Positions 28,138 through 36,939 of a stretch of DNA of 64,000 nucleotides are shown piece after piece; positions within the stretch are counted from its first letter, which is position 1; each line of letters opens with the position of its first letter. Position numbers and translations under genes: made by a program. The notes beneath the pieces are model-generated. The model searched no databases and was not told the DNA's origin. It was given only the letters and a program-made list of their open reading frames with translations. The DNA is taken from the NCBI GenBank assembly GCA_029688995.1, contig JARULA010000002.1:186001-250000 (forward strand). Direction: 5' to 3'. This DNA is from Marinilabiliaceae bacterium ANBcel2 (GTDB lineage: Bacteria > Bacteroidota > Bacteroidia > Bacteroidales > Marinilabiliaceae).

Positions 28138-28944
28138 ATGTATGTTGAGGGAAATTTAAGAAGGATGAAGGTTCAAACGTTTGATAATTTATACGTTAAA
28201 TACTATTTAATTTCAAATCAGCAGGAGCCTTTGCTGCTTAATGATTTTATAGGAAAAGAGATTAAACTGCAATTTACAGGTGTTATTAACTGTATTTTAT
28301 GTGGAGCTGTAACGAAGAGGTCTTTTGCTCAGGGTTTTTGTTATAGCTGTATGAAGAGTGCCCCGGAGGCTGAGGAGTGTGTTTTAAAACCGGAGTTGTG
28401 CAAAGCTCATTTGGGCGTAGCTCGCGATATTCAATATGCTCAGGAGCACTGTCTTATTCCTCATTATGTTTATCTTGCCAATACCGGGTCGGTTAAGGTT
28501 GGGGTTACCCGGGAAACTCAACTCCCTGTGAGATGGATCGATCAGGGTGCTTATGAGGCTATTCGGGTGTGTAAGACTCCTTCACGACATATTGCCGGAG
28601 TGATAGAGAGACATTTAATGCAAATTTTTTCGGATAAAACTAGTTGGAAAGGGATGGTAAGTGGTATTGTAGATAAAGAGATTGACCTGATCAAGTTGAA
28701 AAGTGCTGCAATTGAAAAGTTAACTCTACCTATGAAGCAGTATGTTTGTGATGATGATAATGTTGTTCAATTTAATTATCCTGTTAAAAAGTATCCATTT
28801 AAACCTGAAACTATAACTTTTGATAAGACAGCTGCTTTTGAAGGTGAGTTGATAGGGATAAAAGGACAGTATCTTTTTTTTAATGCAGATCGTGTTTTTA
28901 ATGTAAGAAGACATTCTGGTTACTCCTACAAACTTCTGTTTTAG
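28138..28944 (+). CDS. DUF2797 zinc-finger protein
   Basis: A 268-residue member of the uncharacterised DUF2797 family. It has a four-Cys cluster (CILCGAVTKRSFAQGFCYSC), a second Cys pair (EECVLKPELC) and then a GIY-YIG-like segment HYVYLANTGSVKVGVTRETQLPVRWIDQG. The latter resembles nuclease-fold proteins, but function is unknown. Immediate linkage to the U32 gene and a terminator just behind suggest a two-gene operon. The zinc site and the link to RNA modification are inference. Confidence 0.8.
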   Translation: MYVEGNLRRMKVQTFDNLYVKYYLISNQQEPLLLNDFIGKEIKLQFTGVINCILCGAVTKRSFAQGFCYSCMKSAPEAEECVLKPELCKAHLGVARDIQYAQEHCLIPHYVYLANTGSVKVGVTRETQLPVRWIDQGAYEAIRVCKTPSRHIAGVIERHLMQIFSDKTSWKGMVSGIVDKEIDLIKLKSAAIEKLTLPMKQYVCDDDNVVQFNYPVKKYPFKPETITFDKTAAFEGELIGIKGQYLFFNADRVFNVRRHSGYSYKLLF

Positions 28945-28951
28945 TGATAGA

Positions 28952-28988
28952 CTCACCGAGGGAGTAATTGCGGTGAGCCTATTTTTTT
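28952..28988 (+). terminator. Intrinsic terminator after the DUF2797 gene
   Basis: CTCACCG and CGGTGAG form a 7-bp stem around a 12-base loop, followed within three bases by a run of seven T. It lies 8 bases past the stop of the plus-strand gene and before the convergent oxidoreductase gene. Confidence 0.8.
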
Positions 28989-28998
28989 GAGCTACTTA

Positions 28999-29988
28999 CT
29001 ATTCTATATTTACCCATTTACCAGTTTCAGCCGATTTTAATACAGCATCTGTAACTTTTGCATTTTTTACAGAGTCATCTAATGAAAGTGGCATCTCTTT
29101 TTGATTAATAATTGAGTATGCAAATTGATCAAACATATTTTTATAGGCATCCTCTACCGTGAACTCAACTTTTCTGCTTCCCTGAGAGGTGTTAACGGTT
29201 ATATACGATTTAGTATCTACATAGGTGTTAAATGGTATGTGAACAGTGATACTTCCACCTGTTCCAATTATATCAACGGTTTGAAATGGTTGTGAAAGGG
29301 TAGAGACGTTAAATGTAGCTCTGGTGTCTCCAAAATCCATAATTGCTGATGTATGCATATCGGTATCAAAATCGGGATGTCTGGAGATTAAAGATACTAC
29401 CTTTTTAGGCTCTTTATCTAAAAGGAACCTTGGAACCGAAATAGTATAACAACCTATATCCATTAATGCACCACCTCCATACTCTTTAATATTTCTGATG
29501 TTTGAAGCCGATGGGTTATTATATGAAAATGAGCTGTTTATATATGTTATATTACCTATTTGATTGGTTTTAATAATGTTTTTTACATGTATCCACATTG
29601 GATGAAATTTATACATAAATCCCTCCATCAATGGAATGTTATTCGATGATGAAATCTCAGCCATTGTTTGAGCCTCTTCAAAGTTCATTGCTAAAGGCTT
29701 TTCGCATAGAACAGGGGTTCCCTGTTTTATAGATTTAATTGTCCAGTCAAAATGAAGATGGTTAGGTAGTGGAATATAAATTGCATTTACTCCCGGTGTT
29801 TCAAGTAGCTCCTGATAGTTTTCAATAGCTACAGGAATATCAAATTTATCTGCAATTTCTTTAGCCTTATCAGGATTTCTTGATGCAATGGCATAGGGCA
29901 TACAGTGTTTACACTCTTTAAGGGGAAGTATAATTCTTTTTAAAAAATGGTTTGACACTCCCAATATTCCGAATTTCAATTTTTCCAT
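28999..29988 (-). CDS. Gfo/Idh/MocA-family NAD(P)-dependent oxidoreductase
   Basis: A 329-residue sugar-type dehydrogenase. The Rossmann start is FGILGVSNHFLKRIILPL, then IPLPNHLHFDWT, the family CEKPLAM with its catalytic Lys, and EYGGGALMDIGCY with the Asp/His-region motif. The substrate cannot be told from sequence; relatives act on sugars or polyols such as 1,5-anhydrofructose or scyllo-inosose. It starts 15 bases after the 905-residue gene and may share its transcript. Confidence 0.85.
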   Translation of the reverse strand: MEKLKFGILGVSNHFLKRIILPLKECKHCMPYAIASRNPDKAKEIADKFDIPVAIENYQELLETPGVNAIYIPLPNHLHFDWTIKSIKQGTPVLCEKPLAMNFEEAQTMAEISSSNNIPLMEGFMYKFHPMWIHVKNIIKTNQIGNITYINSSFSYNNPSASNIRNIKEYGGGALMDIGCYTISVPRFLLDKEPKKVVSLISRHPDFDTDMHTSAIMDFGDTRATFNVSTLSQPFQTVDIIGTGGSITVHIPFNTYVDTKSYITVNTSQGSRKVEFTVEDAYKNMFDQFAYSIINQKEMPLSLDDSVKNAKVTDAVLKSAETGKWVNIE

Positions 29989-30003
29989 AAATACAAATTA
30001 TTT

Positions 30004-32721
30004 TTAATCAATTCTGTAATTATAAAGGTAGTTATAATCACCTCCTGTAATTAAATTAAAACGTCGAGATGATTCTGACAGTATTCCAATACTAAATCTG
30101 CTGTTTCCTCTTAAAGGAAATCCCTGGTAAAAAGTTCCATTTTTATTTATTAAATGGATGTTGCCCTCTTCTTTCTCGACCGCTCCAAACTTGATATCGT
30201 TTGCAGAGAATCGGTAAATATCTGAAAAAGGGATTATCTCGTTTTCAAACTCTATTGTTGTAATCTTTGACAGCTCACTATCTAATAATAATATAGAGTA
30301 TGGTTTTGTTATTAGATATTGAGGAGCAGATCCCTGAGAAGGGATTAATTTCATAGAGTGTTTTTTGGGACTGTCAAGTAAAGGCTCAACAGTAGTTTTG
30401 CCCGATGGTAATGAGATTTTTGCTAACTCTCCGTTGGTTGTTGTGGTAACAAGTGCTGATTGGTTAGAGTTTTCTCTTTCGAGATAAAATGGAGTATTGC
30501 TGTTTCTTGAAAAATTAATTTCGGACCTTACTCTTGTCTCTCCCCGTCGATTTAAAATATAATTTTTAAAATTATCGCTAAAAACAATATAGTCCCTGCC
30601 CAGATTTCTAAAATGTTGTATGGGTTGAGTTACCCTTCCTTCAGTCTGAGTAATTTCCCAGCCGGGTATTCTGTTCCCTGTTTTATCAAACAGATATATG
30701 CGTTGATCTTCTAATGCAATAAAAATTCTGTACTCTTTATTATCGTTATAGTCAAACAGGGCAATTCCATTGGTGGCTTGAGCCGGTAAAGAGACAGGGT
30801 ATCTGGCGACATGATTTCCGTTTCGATCTAAAAGATATATACGGTCTTTTGTATTAAAAAGGTATTGAAGCTTACTGTTTTTATAGTAATCAATTTGGTA
30901 TATCTCACTCTTTATTCTTCCGCTCAAAGATCTCTTCCATAAAATTCTTCCCATTCTATTTAAAAGATAGAGATTGTTTTTATTGTCCTGCACAAGAATT
31001 TCATTTTCGCCTGTATTGTGATTAGTAACTATTGCAGGTTTAATGCCTACTGTAGAATCTAGTCTGCTTTGCCATACTGTACTGGGCTCTTTATCTCTGT
31101 CGGGTGTGTGGTTGGCATAAATTGTTGTATATATCATATTGCCTGTTGTTGACATTTGCGCCCCGGCTCCGTAAAAATTAAAGAGTATCTCTTTTTGCTC
31201 TTGTGTAGGATTAAAAATTTCGCGGTTTAATTTATCGCCTGCTATTGATTCGATGTGGGGGATATCTGTAAAGAGAAAAAAGTTGTCGGCATAACTAAAG
31301 TTCTCTTCAAACTCTGAATAATATGGTGTATTGTCAATTGTTTGATTTAATATATTGGAGTATATATAAGAGGTTAAAGCCTCTTCATTTTGGGCAAATA
31401 TTATATAGTTTTGATAGAAGGTGAAATAGTGGTTTGGCACTTCGGGTAAAATGGGTTCCCACAAATTGGTCATAATTTCCGGTTGCGGAGTTTTATATAC
31501 CGGGATTTCGGTTTCATCATCTAACAAGCTGTGTTTTGCCGGAGTTAGAGTCTCATTTGCCGATTGAGCTATAGTTTTAAAGATCTCCAGTGTTTTATTT
31601 TGACCTGTTGTTTCAAATATTAAGAGTGGATTATAACTGTTTTCTTCTGCTTCATTGTATATAAATGCCAATTCTGTACCTAAAAAGGAGAAAAATTGCT
31701 CTTCGTAATATTTGCTGGTTTTACTGTTAAATTGTTCAGAAAGAGGAGTATAGTTATTTTCACTGCTGTTTTTTATAAATGAGAGCAAATTATTTTTAAA
31801 CTGCTCTTTTGGCTTAATATTATATCTCATTATAAACCTTGAGTTTGAGGGAATAATAGTAGATATGGTAGAACGTTGCGGTGAGAGATTTTTTAATACC
31901 TCTGTAAAATGGCTCCCATTGTCTCCTTTTGAGAATCCGTTTAATATTATTGCATCATCTCTTAATGAGAGATCAAGTCCCGACCATCTTGATATATTTG
32001 ATATTGAAGGGTTATAAAAAAGAGGATCTGTTAAACTGTTGAGGTTTTTATAGTTGAAATAGAGTGTTGCCACATTTGAAGATGAGGTGGTTCTTTCTAT
32101 TTCGTTGAAAAGGGTCTCTTTTATTATGCTTTTGCTCTCTTTTAATGTAAGTGATTCCTTTAAAAGCTCCGGGCTATTTGAGACTAAGAGAAATCCATCT
32201 TCAATGGAAGTGTATATTGAAAATGGAATTTCTTTCGACTCTTTAATCTCTGTTATTGAATTATCTTTTTTTTCTGATTTGGGACTTAATTTTACCGCTC
32301 TTTCAGCAATCTTTTTTATTTCATTGTATTCACCTCTATTTTTTATGCTCTTGGTTATAAGCCATGAAATCTCTTGTTTGTTTTTAGGATGCAGTGAAAC
32401 GGTATATGGTTTATGAAATATTTTGTAGTCAGAATTTTCGGGATTTAAAAGTGGTGATCTGTTTAGATATTCGGTTATTTCCTTAATTTCTTTATAAGAA
32501 TCAAAATTTAAGAGGTTATGATTTAGTTGTGAATTATCAGCAGGATAGTTATAAAACTGTAGCGGCTGATTTATTTTTATAATAACTGCTGCACTATTGG
32601 GTATTGCTTTTATTGTGCTTTTTTGATCAAACCTTTCAATTTGTAAAAGATAGATAAACGAAGCAACTATTATTGTTATTAATATGGTAATGGCGCCGAT
32701 TGTTATTTTTTTTCCTGCCAT
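30004..32721 (-). CDS. Anchored exported protein: DUF3352-like domain plus beta-propeller
   Basis: A 905-residue protein with one N-terminal membrane helix (about 6-27) and the rest predicted outside the cytoplasm. Residues about 30-540 resemble DUF3352-type regions (IPNSAAVIIKINQP near the start). Residues about 570-905 contain repeated blade-like units such as NNLYLLNRMGRILWKR, DRIYLLDRNGNHVARYP and QRIYLFDKTGNRIPGW, suggesting a PQQ/quinoprotein-like propeller, without visible cofactor residues. Function is unknown. It follows porZ after 25 bases, so an envelope-assembly role is possible (inference). Confidence 0.7.
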   Translation of the reverse strand: MAGKKITIGAITILITIIVASFIYLLQIERFDQKSTIKAIPNSAAVIIKINQPLQFYNYPADNSQLNHNLLNFDSYKEIKEITEYLNRSPLLNPENSDYKIFHKPYTVSLHPKNKQEISWLITKSIKNRGEYNEIKKIAERAVKLSPKSEKKDNSITEIKESKEIPFSIYTSIEDGFLLVSNSPELLKESLTLKESKSIIKETLFNEIERTTSSSNVATLYFNYKNLNSLTDPLFYNPSISNISRWSGLDLSLRDDAIILNGFSKGDNGSHFTEVLKNLSPQRSTISTIIPSNSRFIMRYNIKPKEQFKNNLLSFIKNSSENNYTPLSEQFNSKTSKYYEEQFFSFLGTELAFIYNEAEENSYNPLLIFETTGQNKTLEIFKTIAQSANETLTPAKHSLLDDETEIPVYKTPQPEIMTNLWEPILPEVPNHYFTFYQNYIIFAQNEEALTSYIYSNILNQTIDNTPYYSEFEENFSYADNFFLFTDIPHIESIAGDKLNREIFNPTQEQKEILFNFYGAGAQMSTTGNMIYTTIYANHTPDRDKEPSTVWQSRLDSTVGIKPAIVTNHNTGENEILVQDNKNNLYLLNRMGRILWKRSLSGRIKSEIYQIDYYKNSKLQYLFNTKDRIYLLDRNGNHVARYPVSLPAQATNGIALFDYNDNKEYRIFIALEDQRIYLFDKTGNRIPGWEITQTEGRVTQPIQHFRNLGRDYIVFSDNFKNYILNRRGETRVRSEINFSRNSNTPFYLERENSNQSALVTTTTNGELAKISLPSGKTTVEPLLDSPKKHSMKLIPSQGSAPQYLITKPYSILLLDSELSKITTIEFENEIIPFSDIYRFSANDIKFGAVEKEEGNIHLINKNGTFYQGFPLRGNSRFSIGILSESSRRFNLITGGDYNYLYNYRID

Positions 32722-32746
32722 ATAATTTAAAGTTTGCTATGATGAA

Positions 32747-35158
32747 TTAACGGATTATTGCCAATTTAATAACTTCTGATCTGTTTCCATCGTGTGATGA
32801 TGCAAAAATTAAATAAACTCCCGATTTAACTTTTTCTCCCCACATGTTTAATCCGTCCCAGATAGCTTGTCCGCCTGTTGATACTGTTTCATAAACAATA
32901 TTTCCTGCGATATCTGTAATTTTTATTATGGAATTACTTTGTAGAGCTGCAATTATGATATCTCCTTCGAAACCCGGGCGGACTGGGTTTGGATATACAT
33001 ACATTTGTGAGAAAGTCTCCTCGCCTTTTGTTGCAATATCTTTGTATGAAACTAATCCTTCACTGGTTGCAAAAAAGACCTCTCCTGTAATTTCATTCAC
33101 TGTTATGGAGTTTATATAATTTGAGGGGAGTGGACTATTGCTTGAATTGAATGATTTTAATTGCTCCGATCCATCGGGAGAGACAAGAAAAACCCCGCTC
33201 CCTTCGGTTCCAAGCCATTTTCGGTTGCCCGGATCAACAGCTATGGTGTTAACAATTTCATTTCCTAAAAGATAATCAGCCAATCCTGTATCATCTTCTC
33301 TGGCAATAAGAATTCTTGAAAAAACAGGGTATTCACGTGAAAAAACTGTTTGTGGCTGATACATAACAACCACTCCTTTATCTGTCCCAAACCATAAATG
33401 TCCGTTATGATCCTCTTCTATTGCAAAAATATTGTCTGTTATTACTTCCCTGTTTTGATCCCACATCTGGATTTGGCCTGCATTTCTTGAATCTGTTTCA
33501 TTGCGTGGGTGTATAGCGCTACGGTAGCGGTCATCACTTTGATTCATGGGAGTATTATTATCATCCCATACAAACAATCCTTTAGAGTTACCCCTTGTTA
33601 CGGTAAGCCAGTTGTAATTAGAGGTTACTGTAACAAGATTCATGGTGTGCTGATCTATTAATGATTCATAGGAGAATCTTTTCCAGAGTTGCTCTTTTGG
33701 TGAATAGGCAACCAATCCATTATCTACTTCAGCGTTTGTCATCCATAAGATGTTGTTTCTGTCAAAATCTGATGATGCAACTCTTACAAAGCGTGAGGCG
33801 GGATTTTCAAAAATGTTTTGCAATCCGTTTTCGGGTGTGAAGAAGTTGTTAATAACTTTTAACCCGTCATCTGTTTTATCAATTTCATAAATTCCGTTAC
33901 CATATGAACTAAGAAATATGTTATTGGGGTTTTCAGGATTTATAGTTACATAAAGAATATCTCTTCCATTATGCATGACAGAGGAGTTTTCCCTGGTAAA
34001 ATGTTTCCATCCACCAGGTGCTAAAAGTGATGCAGAGGCCGGAATATTTTCATTGTTCCAGTATTGGTTTACTCCACCGGGAACAACCCAAATATCTCCA
34101 TTTGGAGCTGCTGTTATAAAATGACTATTATTATTGTAAGGTCCGTTCGGTAAAAAATTGTGCCATGTATCTACCTCCTTTTCAAATAGTAACATCCCCA
34201 TATTGATATCTGATATTACCATTTTATTATTATCTGTTAACATAGCATCTGTAAATGAAGGGGAAAAAGATCTGTTGTTAATTTTATAATTTGAGGTGCA
34301 CCACTCAATATTTAAGCTGTTGTTATAAACAGTTATTGTGGATGAAGAGGTGACAATTATCTTGTTCTTTTCTGCTTTTATGTTTTGGTAGTTTGTTACC
34401 TCTTCACTATTGATTATGGTCCCCTCTTTTGAATAGGCATAAATGTTTGCTTCACTGTTTTTTGAGCCCCGGGCTGCTATTATGTGATTATCTGTGGCTA
34501 TAATATTTGCATAATTTTTATTGTCTTGTGAAAATTGCTCCCAATTCGAATAGAGTTGCATATTTTGCATCTTTGAATCGACCCGCTTTATTCCATCTTC
34601 TGTTGCTGCATAGATATATTTGCCGTCGTAGGTAATACTGTTTATAATTAAATCAGAAGCTTCATCTCCAATGTAAAATGATGACTCTATTTCTCGCGAA
34701 TTCATATTTATTGTTAATATGCCAAAATCGGTTGCACAAAAAAGAGTTTCTCCTATTAACTTAAAATGGTTAACAGCTTTACTTCCTTGCAGGTTCTTAA
34801 TTTTAAGATCATTAATATTATATACTCTTTTATCCTTAATAATGTCAATATTACCGTTTGAATAACCAATTAATATTGAGTTATACTTTTCTATATATTC
34901 GATAGAATTAATATTGGTGTCGGATAATTTATTGACTCCCGTTTCTGTTTTGAGTGTATAATCTTCTCTGCTTAAAAAAACCAAGCCTTGACTGGTTGCT
35001 GTGATATAGTATTTTGGAGTAACAGAGACGGCAAAGCTATTGTTCCAGGCAAAATGGGATCTCCATTCACCGGGTTTAAGGTTTATATCTTCTCCTGAGA
35101 CTTTCGGATGATATAAAATAGATATTATACAGCAAATAATAGTGCTGATTTTTTTCAT
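32747..35158 (-). CDS. porZ: PorZ-like type IX secretion protein with propellers and C-terminal sorting-type domain
   Basis: An 803-residue exported protein (Porphyromonas PorZ is of similar length). A signal peptide is followed by W..HFAWNNS and propeller repeats with QGLVFLSREDY, IGYSNGNIDIIKD and FGTDKGVVV units, as in two-component-regulator propellers. The last 85 residues form a type IX C-terminal-type domain: YVYPNPVRPGFEGD, IKITDIAGNIV and GVYLIFASSHDG. PorZ belongs to the PorU/PorV/PorQ attachment complex that joins cargo to anionic lipopolysaccharide. It begins 1 base after rdgB ends. A generic sorted propeller protein is the alternative call. Confidence 0.78.
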   Translation of the reverse strand: MKKISTIICCIISILYHPKVSGEDINLKPGEWRSHFAWNNSFAVSVTPKYYITATSQGLVFLSREDYTLKTETGVNKLSDTNINSIEYIEKYNSILIGYSNGNIDIIKDKRVYNINDLKIKNLQGSKAVNHFKLIGETLFCATDFGILTINMNSREIESSFYIGDEASDLIINSITYDGKYIYAATEDGIKRVDSKMQNMQLYSNWEQFSQDNKNYANIIATDNHIIAARGSKNSEANIYAYSKEGTIINSEEVTNYQNIKAEKNKIIVTSSSTITVYNNSLNIEWCTSNYKINNRSFSPSFTDAMLTDNNKMVISDINMGMLLFEKEVDTWHNFLPNGPYNNNSHFITAAPNGDIWVVPGGVNQYWNNENIPASASLLAPGGWKHFTRENSSVMHNGRDILYVTINPENPNNIFLSSYGNGIYEIDKTDDGLKVINNFFTPENGLQNIFENPASRFVRVASSDFDRNNILWMTNAEVDNGLVAYSPKEQLWKRFSYESLIDQHTMNLVTVTSNYNWLTVTRGNSKGLFVWDDNNTPMNQSDDRYRSAIHPRNETDSRNAGQIQMWDQNREVITDNIFAIEEDHNGHLWFGTDKGVVVMYQPQTVFSREYPVFSRILIAREDDTGLADYLLGNEIVNTIAVDPGNRKWLGTEGSGVFLVSPDGSEQLKSFNSSNSPLPSNYINSITVNEITGEVFFATSEGLVSYKDIATKGEETFSQMYVYPNPVRPGFEGDIIIAALQSNSIIKITDIAGNIVYETVSTGGQAIWDGLNMWGEKVKSGVYLIFASSHDGNRSEVIKLAIIR

Positions 35159-35159
35159 C

Positions 35160-35747
35160 CTATTTATTTTTGTATTCTTTACTCAAAAAGTTTGCCAGTT
35201 TTGTCACTGCTTCTGCTCTGTGGCTTATTTTGTTCTTCTCTTTGCCATCCATTTCTGCAAAAGAGATGTTATAATTTTGAGGAATAAAAACCGGGTCATA
35301 CCCAAAACCTTTGTCACCTGTTGGTTTAACTGCTATACTCCCCTCAATGCTCCCTTCAAATGTATGCTCACTCTCTGCTGTTATAAATGCTATTACTGTT
35401 TTAAAACGAGCTTTTCTGTTGTTATGTTTACTTAACTCTTTGAGAAGTTTGTTTATATTATCGGTAGAGTTTTTATCTTCTCCTGCATATCTTGCCGATA
35501 ACACCCCTGGCTCTCCGTTTAATGCATCTGTTTCCAGGCCTGTGTCATCGGCAATAACCGGAGTATTATATTTGTTGAAGATCTGTTTTGCTTTAATGAT
35601 TGCATTTTCTTTTAGAGTGGCTCCGGTCTCTTCAATTTCGGTAAAATAACCTATCTCATTTAAACCCTTAATATTTATATCTGTGTCTAAAATATTGCGA
35701 AGCTCTTTTAATTTGTTTTTGTTGTGTGTTGCAAATATTAAGTCCAT
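35160..35747 (-). CDS. rdgB: Non-canonical purine NTP pyrophosphatase RdgB/HAM1
   Basis: A 195-residue Ham1-family enzyme that hydrolyses dITP, ITP and XTP to monophosphates, protecting DNA and RNA. Motifs: IFATHNKNKLKEL at the N-terminus, IADDTGLETDALNGEPGVLSARY, GDKGFGYDPVF and SHRAEA with the base-recognition Ser-His-Arg. It is of normal length. It is the first gene of the minus-strand group with porZ, and a terminator of the preceding stress-protein gene lies just upstream. Confidence 0.95.
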   Translation of the reverse strand: MDLIFATHNKNKLKELRNILDTDINIKGLNEIGYFTEIEETGATLKENAIIKAKQIFNKYNTPVIADDTGLETDALNGEPGVLSARYAGEDKNSTDNINKLLKELSKHNNRKARFKTVIAFITAESEHTFEGSIEGSIAVKPTGDKGFGYDPVFIPQNYNISFAEMDGKEKNKISHRAEAVTKLANFLSKEYKNK

Positions 35748-35794
35748 ATATTTTTTTGTTGCGAAAATATAAAAAATCTTGTTTTAAAGAGATT

Positions 35795-35832
35795 AAAATA
35801 AACCCCCCTTAGCTCATTTTAGAAAAGGGGGG
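35795..35832 (-). terminator. Terminator after the universal stress protein gene
   Basis: CCCCCCTT and AAGGGGGG form an 8-bp stem around a 14-base loop, with TTTATTTTAA following on the minus strand. It separates the stress gene from rdgB. Confidence 0.75.
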
Positions 35833-35863
35833 CTTACTTTATTATAATATTGATGTTATGTGT

Positions 35864-36700
35864 TTAACCAAAACTGCCGTACCCATAGATCATTAAATCG
35901 GTACGGGGATTTATTACCATTACAGGAATTTTTGCATTGTTTGCTATCATATATTGCTCTTCGGCACCCAAAACGTAATCATGAAAAGCAATATCTCTTG
36001 TTGTCATTATAATTATAAGATCGGCATTATGATTTTTTGAAAAATCGATTGTTTCGTTGCTAAAAGAGTCTATATGTTTTGATAACTCTAATTTGTATTC
36101 GATTTTTTTGCTCTCTAAAAATTGTTTGCAAAAAGCCAAATTGGCTTTTGTTTTTGGATTAAGGGTTCCCTCTTTTGAGGTTTCGCTGAAAAGAAGAATT
36201 TTTGATGGAAAATAATTTGTAATGAACTGTGCCCATTTTAGTTTTTCTTTGTTCTCTGATTTGAAATCTACCGGAAATACTACATTCTCATATTCATAAT
36301 TTGGTTTTGGAGGGCCTTGCACAACAAGAAATGGAATTTTAGATCCTATGATAACTTTTAATGCCCAACTACCGGTTAATTTTTGTAATCCTTTCATCCC
36401 GTGTGTTCCCATAACAATCAGGGTTGCTTCCAATTCGTGCGCTACCTGATTAATTGTTTTGAAGATGGAGCCCTCTCTTATTAAAGTATTGGGAGTTATA
36501 TTATGGATTTCACTAATTTTTTGTGCTTCTTTTTTAAGCTGCTGATCCATCTCATCTTTTTCACCTTCTTTTTTGATGATATGTAAAAGGGTTATTTCTG
36601 TCTCAAACTTTTTTGACAGGAGAACGGCATGAGCAACAGCATCCATCGCCACCTCTGTGAAGTCGTAAGGTACTATGATACTATTATATAGGGTTTCCAT
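35864..36700 (-). CDS. Tandem universal stress protein (UspA family)
   Basis: A 278-residue protein with two UspA domains. The first (about 1-140) starts SIIVPYDFTEVAMDAVAHAV and has the ATP-loop pattern VMGTHGMKGLQKLTGSWA; the second (about 145-278) is shorter and ends IPVMVINPRTD, with a weaker ATP motif (TTRDIAFHDYVLGAEEQ). Tandem Usp proteins respond to stress or energy state. It is a single-gene unit, with a candidate promoter upstream and a terminator downstream. Confidence 0.88.
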   Translation of the reverse strand: METLYNSIIVPYDFTEVAMDAVAHAVLLSKKFETEITLLHIIKKEGEKDEMDQQLKKEAQKISEIHNITPNTLIREGSIFKTINQVAHELEATLIVMGTHGMKGLQKLTGSWALKVIIGSKIPFLVVQGPPKPNYEYENVVFPVDFKSENKEKLKWAQFITNYFPSKILLFSETSKEGTLNPKTKANLAFCKQFLESKKIEYKLELSKHIDSFSNETIDFSKNHNADLIIIMTTRDIAFHDYVLGAEEQYMIANNAKIPVMVINPRTDLMIYGYGSFG

Positions 36701-36760
36701 ATTTGATTGTGCTTGAGTGTTATGAATTTATGTAAACTTACTTCTTTACGATATAATAAT

Positions 36761-36793
36761 ACAAGATATCTTTTTAAACGCTCTTATCAAAAA
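36761..36793 (-). promoter_or_regulatory. Candidate Bacteroidota-type promoter of the stress protein gene
   Basis: On the minus strand TTTTTG is followed after 19 bases by TATCTTGT, close to the TTTG / TAnnTTTG elements of the major Bacteroidota sigma factor (one mismatch in the -7 box). It lies about 60 bases upstream of the start codon. Confidence 0.4.
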
Positions 36794-36866
36794 TTTGTTA
36801 TAAATTTAATTACTATATTCCAATTTTACATCTTTTACCTGTTTTTAAATGTTTTTTTTCTCTTTT

Positions 36867-36897
36867 TTTATGGATCTAACCTTTAAAATTATCTTTT
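36867..36897 (+). promoter_or_regulatory. Weak candidate promoter of the cyclase/HD gene
   Basis: TTTA, 19 bases, TATCTTTT: one mismatch in each Bacteroidota promoter element, 42 bases upstream of the ATG. In such AT-rich DNA this may be chance. Confidence 0.3.
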
Positions 36898-36939
36898 CTT
36901 ACTAGACTAATTTATTTTAAAATATGTATATTCAATAAA

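Noticed and set aside
30004-31030. Propeller region considered as a PQQ-dependent dehydrogenase
   Set aside because: No cofactor-binding or heme motif is visible; the blades look structural.
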